In this document: piece after piece, positions 38,392-47,539 of the stretch
Layout: each line of letters begins with the position of its first letter
Numbering within the stretch: the first letter of the stretch is position 1
The notes under the pieces: generated by a model
What the model was told of the DNA's origin: nothing
What the model saw: only the letters and a program-made list of their open reading frames with translations
The model's database searches: none
NCBI RefSeq assembly: GCF_000238375.3
Contig: NZ_AHBZ03000023.1
Location: forward strand, 248,001-312,000
Reading direction: 5' to 3'
Source of the DNA: Pseudoalteromonas citrea
Lineage (GTDB): Bacteria > Pseudomonadota > Gammaproteobacteria > Enterobacterales > Alteromonadaceae
DNA: 64,000 nucleotides
Program-made: the position numbers and the translations under genes

Positions 38392-38568
38392 TATTTGTTC
38401 AATTTTCACCATAGACACTCCTCCCTCTGAGCATGGGACGAACAGGCTATTTTTTCTTCCCCTCCCAATATACCCACCACTCATCCCTAGCACTTTGAAA
38501 TAAAAGGTTTGTTTATATCTAATAAATACAAATCACGGCGAAGTAGCCATCGTTTCAGGAATTTCATA

Positions 38569-40587
38569 TTGTCTATCTATCACATACTATCAGTACATCT
38601 GTGGCACCTTGCTGTCATCAGTATCAGTCTGTTTACCACGCACACAAGCATTGCTGCACCTCAAAACAGGTCCAAGCCGCAAACGTTCACCGCTGAATTT
38701 TGGGCACAAAGACAGGCGCAAACCGCATTCGATGTTATCGACAATATTCCGGGCTTTACCCTTGTTGAAAAGCAAGCCAAGCGGGGACTATCGCATGCAA
38801 CAGCAAACATCCTCATAAACGGCGTTGCCCCCTTATCAAAGAATGCGTCTTTGCAAACACAGCTTCGACAGATCTCTACGGACAATATTCAGCACATTGA
38901 TTTATACCAAGCAAACCATCCATTTTCTGTCGCAAGCCAATTCAGCCAACTCATTAATATTGTCACGCAAAAAAACACCAAAAAAGTGACCCTTTTTGGC
39001 AAAGGCGCACTGCAATCCGGTAAAACTATGATGGATGAAGTATCTCTGCGTATAGCGGCACCTTGGTCTGGGTGGGATAATCAACTCAACATCAATACAC
39101 AAAACCCGCGCTATTTATCCACGGCTGACATCGTAGATAAAAATACCAACGGCACAGTAATTTTAACAGCGGACGAAATCTATACTGAGCAAGAGAACAA
39201 CGTTAATGTGACTCTATCAAGCCATTTAGAACAGCAAAAAAACCGTGTACAGCTCACCCTCAACGCACAAAAAAATAATTTACAAGAAGAAACAATACAC
39301 GACTTCTCAGCGTTGGATGAAACACGCTTTTTAACCGAAAATGAGCAGTCACAACTAGAGTTTGGCGCCAATTGGCAATATCGAGGCTTTGCATCATGGC
39401 AACTACATGGTTCTGGGTTTGCCAAAAGAACCAAAGATGAGACACTCTCTATTTCCTCATTTTTCGAACCGGAAACAGACCCTGCTTCAGCGCATGATAG
39501 CCGCTTTGCGCAATCAAAAACATTAACCGAGTACGCCACTAAAATCGCAATAAGCCAACCAAGTCATAAACTAGCACCCGAATACGGTATTGCTATAAGC
39601 CGCAATGAGCTTATTGCTAATACGCACCCATCCTCATCAGCCCACAATCCCATTAATATCCGCAGTACCGTGTTAGAAACTCGTTATGAGCCTTACATAC
39701 AAATGAGTACTGCACTTAACTCACACTGGCAGCTAATTACTCGTGTAAATACTGAATATTCAAAACTGAGTACACAGGGCGAGCAACCTTTTGAGGTGAC
39801 AGAACTGCACATTAAACCTTTCGCGCGACTTAACTTTGATGCAAATAACAATGTATCACTTTCAGCCACTGCGCAGCAGCAAGTAAAGCAGCTCGACTTT
39901 GACTCTTTTGTATCAAGTGAAGAGTCAAATTATGATCGACTATTAACGGGTAACTTGCAGCTCAAGCCCATGCAGTTTGATGAGCTTTCACTGCAACTCA
40001 GCTACGCAGCGAGTCAAAGTAGTACGCTAAATATAAGCGCATTTTATCAATGGCAGCAAAATGTGCATGAATATATACCTCTCGCAAACGGCGGGACTGG
40101 TATTGGTAATGCAGGTGATGCTGAATATTTTGGCATGAACACACACATAACATTTGCAATAGATCAAATATTAACCGGCGGTCGTATCGAACTCTCGCAT
40201 ACTTATCGACATGCTACATTTAACGACTTAATTACAGGAGAGCGGCCAATCACAGATCTCACACCTCACCAATTTGAGGTCGACTTTATACATGAAACCC
40301 ATCGTCTATCTTGGGGAGTGAACTATCAAACGCGCAACCTTTACACCGAGTTTTATTTTGATGAAATTTACACCGAGCATACAGGGTCTACATTAAACCT
40401 ATTTACGGAATTAAACCTAACTAAAGATACCCATATCAAGCTCGCCGTAACGGCGCTCAGTGACGAAAAAACAACATTCCAACAACATTGGTTCAATGTA
40501 AATCGCTCAGGGACACTGAATGATAGCCGTACTTTGTATGATCTCGCCAAGCCAAGAATTACCTTATCGATGACCCACTCTATTTAA
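38569..40587 (+). CDS. TonB-dependent receptor-like outer membrane protein
   Basis: 672 residues from the TTG at 38569, which has AGGA eight bases upstream. An in-frame TTG at 38509 would add 20 residues, mostly basic, with a poorly placed Shine-Dalgarno. A signal peptide ends near TSIAA. A plug domain follows: AFDVIDNIPGFTL, then ANILINGVAPLSKNASLQTQ. The rest alternates polar and aromatic residues as in a large beta-barrel. This matches a family of single-plug receptors whose substrate is usually unknown. No canonical TonB box is evident and the last residue is not aromatic. The substrate cannot be told. Confidence 0.75.
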   Translation: MSIYHILSVHLWHLAVISISLFTTHTSIAAPQNRSKPQTFTAEFWAQRQAQTAFDVIDNIPGFTLVEKQAKRGLSHATANILINGVAPLSKNASLQTQLRQISTDNIQHIDLYQANHPFSVASQFSQLINIVTQKNTKKVTLFGKGALQSGKTMMDEVSLRIAAPWSGWDNQLNINTQNPRYLSTADIVDKNTNGTVILTADEIYTEQENNVNVTLSSHLEQQKNRVQLTLNAQKNNLQEETIHDFSALDETRFLTENEQSQLEFGANWQYRGFASWQLHGSGFAKRTKDETLSISSFFEPETDPASAHDSRFAQSKTLTEYATKIAISQPSHKLAPEYGIAISRNELIANTHPSSSAHNPINIRSTVLETRYEPYIQMSTALNSHWQLITRVNTEYSKLSTQGEQPFEVTELHIKPFARLNFDANNNVSLSATAQQQVKQLDFDSFVSSEESNYDRLLTGNLQLKPMQFDELSLQLSYAASQSSTLNISAFYQWQQNVHEYIPLANGGTGIGNAGDAEYFGMNTHITFAIDQILTGGRIELSHTYRHATFNDLITGERPITDLTPHQFEVDFIHETHRLSWGVNYQTRNLYTEFYFDEIYTEHTGSTLNLFTELNLTKDTHIKLAVTALSDEKTTFQQHWFNVNRSGTLNDSRTLYDLAKPRITLSMTHSI

Positions 40588-40610
40588 TTGCTCTCAGGCT
40601 AAAACACATC

Positions 40611-40647
40611 ATATTCCCTTTGATTTACAAAAAGCCAAAGGGAATAT
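40611..40647. terminator. Strong hairpin after the first receptor gene
   Basis: ATATTCCCTTTG and CAAAGGGAATAT form a perfect 12-base stem with a 13-base loop. No T-run follows, so it may stabilise a 3' end or act as a factor-dependent stop. Confidence 0.5.
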
Positions 40648-40832
40648 TATCCACAATAGATCAACATTCTTAAATTCAATAATTTAGATAAACAGGGTCA
40701 GGTCACAAGAGTACATTACCTAAACACAAAAAAAGTATAAAAAGCAGGCTAAACAGTAATGATTTGCAATACTATCCGTGTTAGCATAATCCCATAAATA
40801 CAAATAAAAACAATTATTAATTGAAGGAAACC

Positions 40833-43196
40833 ATGAAGCTCTCTACTCTCTCTATTGCAGTACGCGCCACTTTTCTATTCCCTGCAATAGCACTATCGAA
40901 TACCACATTAGCAGCTGAAACGAATACACAGAACGATGTAAAAATTGAAAGTATCGTTGTTACTGGTCATAAAATAGCCCGTAGTTTACAAGAAACTACC
41001 ACCAGTGTTGCCGTATTAACCGCAGAAACGATAGAGCACCAACAAATCAACACCTTTACAGACGCCTTAGTTAGTACAGCTAATGCACATGCAACCGATT
41101 ATGGCTTTAGCATTCGTGGTATTGATGGTTCGAATGTGTCAGGTGATGGGCACAGCGCTCTTGCCAGCGTCTATATTGACGGCGCCCCTGTCCCTCAAGG
41201 ACTCATTCGAAATGGTACTTTTTCTACATGGGATGCAACGCAAATAGAGATACTTAGAGGCCCACAATCTACCTTACAGGGGCGAAATTCGTTGGCCGGT
41301 GCGGTGATCTTAAATACCCAAGCACCAAGCTACGATAAGGAAGGACAGTTTAAACTGACGCTCGGTGAAAATAATAAGCAAGAAGCCGGTATTGCATTGG
41401 GTGGTGGCTTAATAGACGATGAGCTTGCTTTTAGGTTTAGTGGCGAAGAGAAGCGTTACGATGGTTCTATCACCAACCTATACGATAACAGCCACTCTGA
41501 TACTGACAACGAACATACATATCGTCTTAAACTCCGTTATGAACCAGCTGGTATGGAAAACCTATCTACTATGTTCAGTGTTATGAACGCTGAACGCAAA
41601 TATGGAGATGCCAACCTGACGAAAGACGCCGGTGCAGATACCTTTAGCAATCGTTCAACCTCTTATAACGACACGCGACAAAGGCAAGTCAAAACAGATC
41701 TAGTATCTCTCTCTGTCAATTATGATATTAATAGCCTTATCTCACTGGCATCTTACACCACCTATTCAGATGTTGTTGAAATCTACTCATGGGATTCAGA
41801 TTACCCGCAAGGTTATGGTAACGCACCAGTAGTTGATACAGGCAGTGCCGCCTTCTACAACAACGAAGAAAAAACGCTGACGCAAGAGTTCAGAGTAAAC
41901 TTTGACTATGATAACTTTAGCGGTGTTGCAGGTGCGTATTATTTCAAAAGTGAACAGGAAGAAGTGAGTACAGGCTTTAACAATTATTCATTGGCTCGAT
42001 TAGGCCTATCTAGTAGCGCTCTGCAATCACAATATAAACTCAGCCCACACATTGCTGATTTAGTCTTAGGGCAATACGCTGACTTTAACCCAGCAAAAAC
42101 AAAAGTTTATTCATTAACAACCAGCAATATCACCAGCTATGCTCTTTTCGCTGATGGTGTTTGGCATTTGAACGAGCATTGGGACTTACTTGCAGGTATT
42201 CGCTTTGATAGAGAAAAACAAGAAAATACCAGTGAGGCACAATACGATATTCTTAACAAAAACGCCTTACCTAACCCCAGTAGTTATATCGGCACGCCAT
42301 ATGAAGGGGTAGTACCACTGATCAGTGGTATAAACGCGTTGGTTGTTGGCCTTGCCGACAGCGCATCGCAAGTCGCGCCATTAAGTGATGCTTCATTCAG
42401 TACCGTGTTACCCAAGGTTGGTGTGAGTTATCATGTAAATGATGATATCTCCACCACATTCACTTTTCAAAAAGGCTATCGTTCTGGCGGCGTAGGTGTA
42501 AACCAAGCCCGTGCGAATGTATTTGTATATAAACCTGAATCAACGGATAACTACGAACTCTCAGTGCGCTCTACTTGGTTAGATGGTAAGTTCACGGCCA
42601 ATGCCAACCTATTTTACCTAGATTGGAAAGATCAACAAGTATCCGCCCAGCTTTCCCCTAATAACTTTGATATACAAACGGTTAATGCGGGTACTTCTGA
42701 AGTAAAAGGGTTCGAATTAGAGCTCAATTATACGATCAATGATAATTTAAAAACCTATGCCGCAATTGGTTATGCTGGTACGGAATTTACTGATTTTACC
42801 ATTAAGATCCCCAACCAAGATGGCAGCAACACCAATTTTGATCTATCGGGTCGCCCGTTTCCTGCTCCACAAAGAACGCATAATATTGGACTCACTTACC
42901 AAGACTCAATGGGGTTCTTTGCCAATCTAAATATTAGCTATGCCAGTGAGTCTCCAAACAGAGCAAATCCATACCGAGATGGTCTAGAACCAGGTGATCT
43001 GTATTTTGATCTCCATAACGATGCAAGAACAATCGTTGATATGCAATTAGGATATGAGTGGGATAACTATGGGATTTATCTCGTAGGTAAAAATATCACT
43101 GATGAAGAGTATTACGTCGCACACAGAGCACGGAACCCTCGCATTGGTAAACCAAGCGAATTGTCGCTTACATTCCGCGGTACTTTTGATTGGTAA
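40833..43196 (+). CDS. TonB-dependent receptor, probably for an iron complex
   Basis: 787 residues from the ATG at 40833 preceded by GAAGGAAACC (an upstream TTG is less likely). A signal peptide ends at TTLAA. The TonB box region IESIVVTGHK leads into the plug (TTTSVAVLTAETIEHQQINT, FSIRGIDG, ASVYIDGAPVPQG, IEILRGPQSTLQGRNSLAGA). The 22-strand barrel ends in an aromatic residue (FRGTFDW), needed for barrel assembly. It imports a bound ligand using TonB energy. The following small membrane and PepSY genes are typical companions of siderophore receptors, so an iron complex is the likely cargo. A terminator separates it from them. Confidence 0.93.
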   Translation: MKLSTLSIAVRATFLFPAIALSNTTLAAETNTQNDVKIESIVVTGHKIARSLQETTTSVAVLTAETIEHQQINTFTDALVSTANAHATDYGFSIRGIDGSNVSGDGHSALASVYIDGAPVPQGLIRNGTFSTWDATQIEILRGPQSTLQGRNSLAGAVILNTQAPSYDKEGQFKLTLGENNKQEAGIALGGGLIDDELAFRFSGEEKRYDGSITNLYDNSHSDTDNEHTYRLKLRYEPAGMENLSTMFSVMNAERKYGDANLTKDAGADTFSNRSTSYNDTRQRQVKTDLVSLSVNYDINSLISLASYTTYSDVVEIYSWDSDYPQGYGNAPVVDTGSAAFYNNEEKTLTQEFRVNFDYDNFSGVAGAYYFKSEQEEVSTGFNNYSLARLGLSSSALQSQYKLSPHIADLVLGQYADFNPAKTKVYSLTTSNITSYALFADGVWHLNEHWDLLAGIRFDREKQENTSEAQYDILNKNALPNPSSYIGTPYEGVVPLISGINALVVGLADSASQVAPLSDASFSTVLPKVGVSYHVNDDISTTFTFQKGYRSGGVGVNQARANVFVYKPESTDNYELSVRSTWLDGKFTANANLFYLDWKDQQVSAQLSPNNFDIQTVNAGTSEVKGFELELNYTINDNLKTYAAIGYAGTEFTDFTIKIPNQDGSNTNFDLSGRPFPAPQRTHNIGLTYQDSMGFFANLNISYASESPNRANPYRDGLEPGDLYFDLHNDARTIVDMQLGYEWDNYGIYLVGKNITDEEYYVAHRARNPRIGKPSELSLTFRGTFDW

Positions 43197-43229
43197 TATA
43201 AAACCGCTCGTAAGTAGCGACTTTACAAC

Positions 43230-43272
43230 CGACAAAAAGATGCTCAATTAAATGACATCTTTTTGTCGTTTT
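43230..43272 (+). terminator. Rho-independent terminator after the TonB receptor
   Basis: CGACAAAAAGATG and CATCTTTTTGTCG (13-base stem, 13-base loop) followed by TTTT. The genes downstream would then need read-through or their own promoter. Confidence 0.75.
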
Positions 43273-43311
43273 AACTGAGTCATAAATATAATAAAATTTG
43301 AGGGATTAACC

Positions 43312-43647
43312 ATGAGCTACTTTTTTTTATTGCCTGCCTATTGGTTGTGCGGGGTATTGCTATACAGAGCAAGCCCTAGACAATCTTTTACACAAACCAA
43401 GTCGACTGCACGAAAACTCAGTCTAACATGTACTGGAGCCGTCGTAGTGCTCACCGTTTTGATGCTACTGAATAGTCAGGCTGGTCTTGCTACAGCTTTA
43501 CTTACTCCTCTAATTTTATTTATGTTTTTTGTCCCTGCGCCTGTTTTTTTATTGTCTCACCGACCAGCTTGGGCATGGCCAAGCCTTATATTTGTCATCC
43601 TACTGAGTTTCCTTTTTCAATTACTTGGAGCTAACCATGTGGCATAA
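43312..43647 (+). CDS. Small hydrophobic membrane protein (DUF3325-like position)
   Basis: 111 residues with three to four membrane helices and no catalytic motif. It sits where siderophore-uptake loci in gammaproteobacteria often have a DUF3325-type protein, next to a DUF3649-like protein and a PepSY protein. The assignment rests on size and neighbours more than on sequence. It overlaps the next gene by 11 bases. Confidence 0.6.
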   Translation: MSYFFLLPAYWLCGVLLYRASPRQSFTQTKSTARKLSLTCTGAVVVLTVLMLLNSQAGLATALLTPLILFMFFVPAPVFLLSHRPAWAWPSLIFVILLSFLFQLLGANHVA

Positions 43648-43906
43648 AACATTTGCAGGCTTACTGAGTGGACTAATCGTTATGATATTGGTGCCTAGCA
43701 GCATCAGCTTATTACTTCCTGATTATATTGGGGTGGTACTGGCTTTAGGGCTTGTATTAGCGCTCAGCGCATGGGCTGGCATTATGACCTGGTGCTATGC
43801 AGCAGATAACAGCAAGCAAGCGTGGTTGAGGGCTGCCAAGGCGTCAGTGCCTACCATTCTCACTTTTATTGTCATCTTTTTCACTGCAGCGGGGCCTACA
43901 GCATGA
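43637..43906 (+). CDS. Small membrane protein, DUF3649-like (iron uptake locus)
   Basis: 89 residues from the ATG at 43637 with GGAG upstream; the longer reading from 43625 is less likely. It has three membrane helices. The stretch WAGIMTWCYAADNSKQAWLR resembles the conserved end of the DUF3649 family found beside PepSY iron-uptake proteins. It overlaps the PepSY gene as ATGA. Confidence 0.65.
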   Translation: MWHKTFAGLLSGLIVMILVPSSISLLLPDYIGVVLALGLVLALSAWAGIMTWCYAADNSKQAWLRAAKASVPTILTFIVIFFTAAGPTA

Positions 43907-45480
43907 ATAAAAGTACTTTAAAAAACCTAACCCATGCACATGCTTGGCTAGGGCTTATCATCTCTGGTGTGTTAATGATCGTGTTCGTCTGCGGTTCATT
44001 ATCATTTTTCAGATATAATATTGTGCAATGGGATAGCCAATATCATGCCCCTGCGCCACTTGCTGGAGAAGTCGCATCTGTTGCCACCATCCTAGATAAT
44101 ATTAGCGCTAAAAATTACAATATCCCCACGCATCACAACTTACTTATTTCTTTACCTACGGACGAACAGCCCTATTATTACACTGCCTTTGAAACAGAAA
44201 CAGACGATGGACACCATCAAGATCACCAGCTTAACTTTGATGCTAATACTGGCGAACAGCTGCCAGTAAACACCGAGCAGTTCTATCTAAGTGATATGCT
44301 TTATATGCTGCATATCAGTCTCTTGCTGCCATATGGTACAGAAATAGTCGGGGTGATCACTTTGCTGTTTTTTGTCATGGTGCTATCTGGTATTTGTATG
44401 GTGTTAAAGAAGCTAGTTAGCCATTTTTACCAATATCGTCTCAAAAGAAATAAAGATACCTACCTTGATGGACATACCTTAATTGGCATTTCTTCTTTAC
44501 CATTCACATTCATTTTTGCACTCACTGGGGTGATGTTTAATTTAAGTATTTTATTACAAGCAGGATTTGGCTTTGCAGTGTTTAAAGGGGACATTCCTGC
44601 CTTAATTAAAACCGCTGGTTTTTTCGATTTACCGCATGTTGAAGCCTCTGGAAATTCCATTAGTCACAACTCAGTGGATATAATCGTACAAAAGGTTCGC
44701 GCCGACTACCCAGAGCATAAAATAGTCGTAGTAAATTTGTATGGCGCGGGTGATGAGAATGGCGTAGCTGAAATTAGATTACAAAAACACCACGATTTAA
44801 TACCGACAACCCATGTCACCTACGCCTTAAAAGATGCGACTAAATTGGCAGACTATAATGCGATTGAAGCGCCCACAGCAGCCACATACACAACGCTCAG
44901 CAGCTTACACTTTGGCGAGTTTGGTGGGATCACATTAAAGTTTGTCTATTTCATTCTCGGGCTAGGTTGTTGTTACCTCATTTTATCTGGCAACCTTATC
45001 TGGCTGGAAAAACGGGAAAATAGTCGTCAGCAAAGTAAGAGGGGGTTAGCCTTTGTGAAAGGTATGACCTTAGCACTCTCAACAGGGACTTTAATTGCCG
45101 TGGCGTGTAGCTTTGTCGGAACACGATTTGCCCCGCTAAGTTGGTCTCGCACCGAACTGCTCCCAACCTTGTTTTTTTGCGCGATCGGGATCAGTCTCAT
45201 ACATGCCCTATTTAATAGCATGAAACGTCAAGCCATTCGCCAAGCTATGGTGCAGCAACTCGTATGTGCCGCAACCCTATTTGCTATATGTCCCCTGTAT
45301 GACCTAATACAAATTATCTCTGGTTATACACCTTATGCCTACCTTCAACTTGATGTACTTCTTGTTAATGGCGCACTTATATTAACTGCACTATTTTGCT
45401 TTTTCCTGGGGAAGTATCAATATGCAGCAAGACCAAACGCTACAGAAGAGTCGATGGATCTAACTCGTTCAGTCAGTTAA
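43903..45480 (+). CDS. PepSY-associated membrane protein, probable iron-siderophore reductase/uptake factor
   Basis: 525 residues from the ATG at 43903, which overlaps the preceding stop as ATGA and has GGGG eight bases ahead; the reading from 43822 is a shadow extension. The first helix region (HAHAWLGLIISGVLMIVFVCGSLSFFR) carries the His-x-His-x-Trp pattern of the PepSY_TM family. Further helices lie near 150-175, 205-230 and 360 onward, with periplasmic PepSY-like domains between. Such proteins (PiuB and FoxB-like) help free iron from siderophores at the inner membrane. Co-location with a TonB receptor supports this role. Confidence 0.85.
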   Translation: MNKSTLKNLTHAHAWLGLIISGVLMIVFVCGSLSFFRYNIVQWDSQYHAPAPLAGEVASVATILDNISAKNYNIPTHHNLLISLPTDEQPYYYTAFETETDDGHHQDHQLNFDANTGEQLPVNTEQFYLSDMLYMLHISLLLPYGTEIVGVITLLFFVMVLSGICMVLKKLVSHFYQYRLKRNKDTYLDGHTLIGISSLPFTFIFALTGVMFNLSILLQAGFGFAVFKGDIPALIKTAGFFDLPHVEASGNSISHNSVDIIVQKVRADYPEHKIVVVNLYGAGDENGVAEIRLQKHHDLIPTTHVTYALKDATKLADYNAIEAPTAATYTTLSSLHFGEFGGITLKFVYFILGLGCCYLILSGNLIWLEKRENSRQQSKRGLAFVKGMTLALSTGTLIAVACSFVGTRFAPLSWSRTELLPTLFFCAIGISLIHALFNSMKRQAIRQAMVQQLVCAATLFAICPLYDLIQIISGYTPYAYLQLDVLLVNGALILTALFCFFLGKYQYAARPNATEESMDLTRSVS

Positions 45481-45491
45481 TTTAAGCAATA

Positions 45492-45522
45492 AAAATAGGG
45501 CTGAATAACAGCCCTATTTTTT
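45492..45522. terminator. Bidirectional rho-independent terminator
   Basis: AAAATAGGGCTG and CAGCCCTATTTT with a five-base loop (AATAA), with A-run and T-run on either side. It serves the convergent PepSY and choice-of-anchor I genes. Confidence 0.9.
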
Positions 45523-45543
45523 CGCTTTAAATTGTTAAAATAC

Positions 45544-47331
45544 TTATTGCACTTGTGCAATTTCCCATACCGCAATTGATCCTGATATTTCATTGCCAAT
45601 AATGAGTAAAGGCTTACCGGTAGCGCTTTGCTCTGCCGGCACAAAAGCCATTCCTTCAGGTGCTAAATCACCAGATATATCTTCGCCTTCGAGTGTCCCT
45701 CGATTATAAAAATAATCGACAAACTGCACATCATACGGGTTCGTGATGTCATACATCATAATACCGCCCATACGCTCTAAGCCTACAAACGCTAGCTGGC
45801 GATCACCCACTTTACCCAGAGCCAAAGCTTCAGGTTCAGCGCCTTTGGCATCTGAGCGAGTATCGCCTTCGTTTTCATCTTCGTCGTTATTAAATGCGGC
45901 GCCATGTACTGACGCAGTAATGCGGGCTATTTGGTCACCTGAATCAAACACCACCAGCCCATTGTCGTCCCAAATTGTAAATGAACGTGCACCGTAGGTA
46001 TAAAGTTGCTCATATGCTCCATCATTATCAGCATCTCCTTGCACAGTACTCACTTTCAACCGGCCGATGTCATTATTATCGTTATTCACGTAAGAAAAGT
46101 TGTTCGCAAGTGTCAGATCTTTTGCACGAATTTCATCGGTATAAGCCAAACAGCCATCATCTTCATCAAACTCTAAACCGCCTTTGTTCATACAATCAGC
46201 TTCATCAACGGTGTTAAAAAAATACTCTCGGCCATCCCCTTCATTGGCTGTCACAATGAAGTTTGCACCTTTCCATGTAAACGCTGAAATAGTATCAGGT
46301 TGGTACATCCCCATTAAACCGGGGTACTTGTTAAAATTCATACCGCCATCTTTGTCAGACGCATCGAGCATAAGTTCTGACCAATCTTTAAAACCAAGCC
46401 CCATTACCTTCATACTGTTATCAGTCAAATCAACAATCGCCATGGCGTTGTTTTCTTGAATTGAAACATACGCATAGCGATTATCTTTAGAGATAGTCAC
46501 GTATTCAGGTTCTAAGTCCATAGCCACGGATGTCTGTATTAGCTTGCCATTTATAGTCCGTCCGGTGGGGTTTGCAAATACGACCCCTTTTGACTCTAAT
46601 TCAGCTTGTTTATCATTGTACGCTTGAAAGTTGAGTTCAGTGGCTGCATCAGCAATAACGCCGCCAGTAACATCAATAATGCTTATGCTTCCTTCAGGAT
46701 CAACACTGTAATCTCCGGCAGGCTCTCCTTCATTGGCTACCACAACCTTTTTACCATCATGGCTGAATGTCACCATATCGGGCAGTGCGCCCACAGCCAC
46801 GTTTTTAATAAAGCTGGGGGCATCTCCTGAAATATCATAAAAAGCAATATGGCCATTTTCACCTGTCACCTTTGCCGCCATAGCAACCGCTAATAAGTGC
46901 GCGTTTTCGTCTATCGCGATACTATTCGCATCCCCTGGCGTATGTTCGTTTAACATCAGCGTTATAGCACTCGCCAAGTTGGTATTCGTCACCACGCCTT
47001 GTGCATTAGGCGTCAATGCTTCATTTGCGAAACTTGTCGCTGGCAAAATATCAATCACAGCCTGCTCACCCGAACTATTAATGGCATATATCCATTGCTT
47101 TTGTGCATGGTAGGCGACTATTTCTGCAGCGCCTTCTGGACTTTGTGCGTTTAGTACACCACGTCCTATCAAGCTTACTTTGAGGGCGCTCTGTGCATTT
47201 TGACCCGCTTCTCCGGTACTTCCTTGTTCGCCAGCTTCTCCTTGCACTCCAGCAATGCCATCATCGCCATCGAGCACACAGCCCGATAAGCCTGTTATTA
47301 AAGAAAGTGTGAGTAATGAACGTTTGAACAT
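45544..47331 (-). CDS. Choice-of-anchor I family surface lipoprotein
   Basis: 595 residues. The signal ends at LSGC (Cys18), so it is a lipoprotein. Residues 25-45 form seven Gly-X-Y triplets (GIAGVQGEAGEQGSTGEAGQ and on), a short collagen-like spacer. The rest matches the choice-of-anchor I beta-propeller family: AEIVAYHAQKQWIYAINSSG, DMVTFSHDGKKVVVANEGEP, EPEYVTISKDNRYAYVSIQE and ANEGDGREY, ending with PEGMAFVPA. Family members carry varied C-terminal anchors; here the N-terminal lipid is the anchor. The function is unknown, and some are annotated as alkaline-phosphatase-like or phosphate-stress proteins. Confidence 0.88.
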   Translation of the reverse strand: MFKRSLLTLSLITGLSGCVLDGDDGIAGVQGEAGEQGSTGEAGQNAQSALKVSLIGRGVLNAQSPEGAAEIVAYHAQKQWIYAINSSGEQAVIDILPATSFANEALTPNAQGVVTNTNLASAITLMLNEHTPGDANSIAIDENAHLLAVAMAAKVTGENGHIAFYDISGDAPSFIKNVAVGALPDMVTFSHDGKKVVVANEGEPAGDYSVDPEGSISIIDVTGGVIADAATELNFQAYNDKQAELESKGVVFANPTGRTINGKLIQTSVAMDLEPEYVTISKDNRYAYVSIQENNAMAIVDLTDNSMKVMGLGFKDWSELMLDASDKDGGMNFNKYPGLMGMYQPDTISAFTWKGANFIVTANEGDGREYFFNTVDEADCMNKGGLEFDEDDGCLAYTDEIRAKDLTLANNFSYVNNDNNDIGRLKVSTVQGDADNDGAYEQLYTYGARSFTIWDDNGLVVFDSGDQIARITASVHGAAFNNDEDENEGDTRSDAKGAEPEALALGKVGDRQLAFVGLERMGGIMMYDITNPYDVQFVDYFYNRGTLEGEDISGDLAPEGMAFVPAEQSATGKPLLIIGNEISGSIAVWEIAQVQ

Positions 47332-47539
47332 AAAAAGCCTTCGCGAAAATTAAAGTTATTTAGATGTACAGTTCACCACAATACTATGACTGAACCGTGA
47401 CGAGGGCGTTCTAACCCTTCGTATTTTTATGGTAGCTGATAAAGAAAAAGTCGCTATTCTTCGCTGTTTCCTATTTCTAAACAAAAAAATTTAGATACAA
47501 TCGTCATTCAAATAATAATTATAAAGGCCCAAGCCACTT

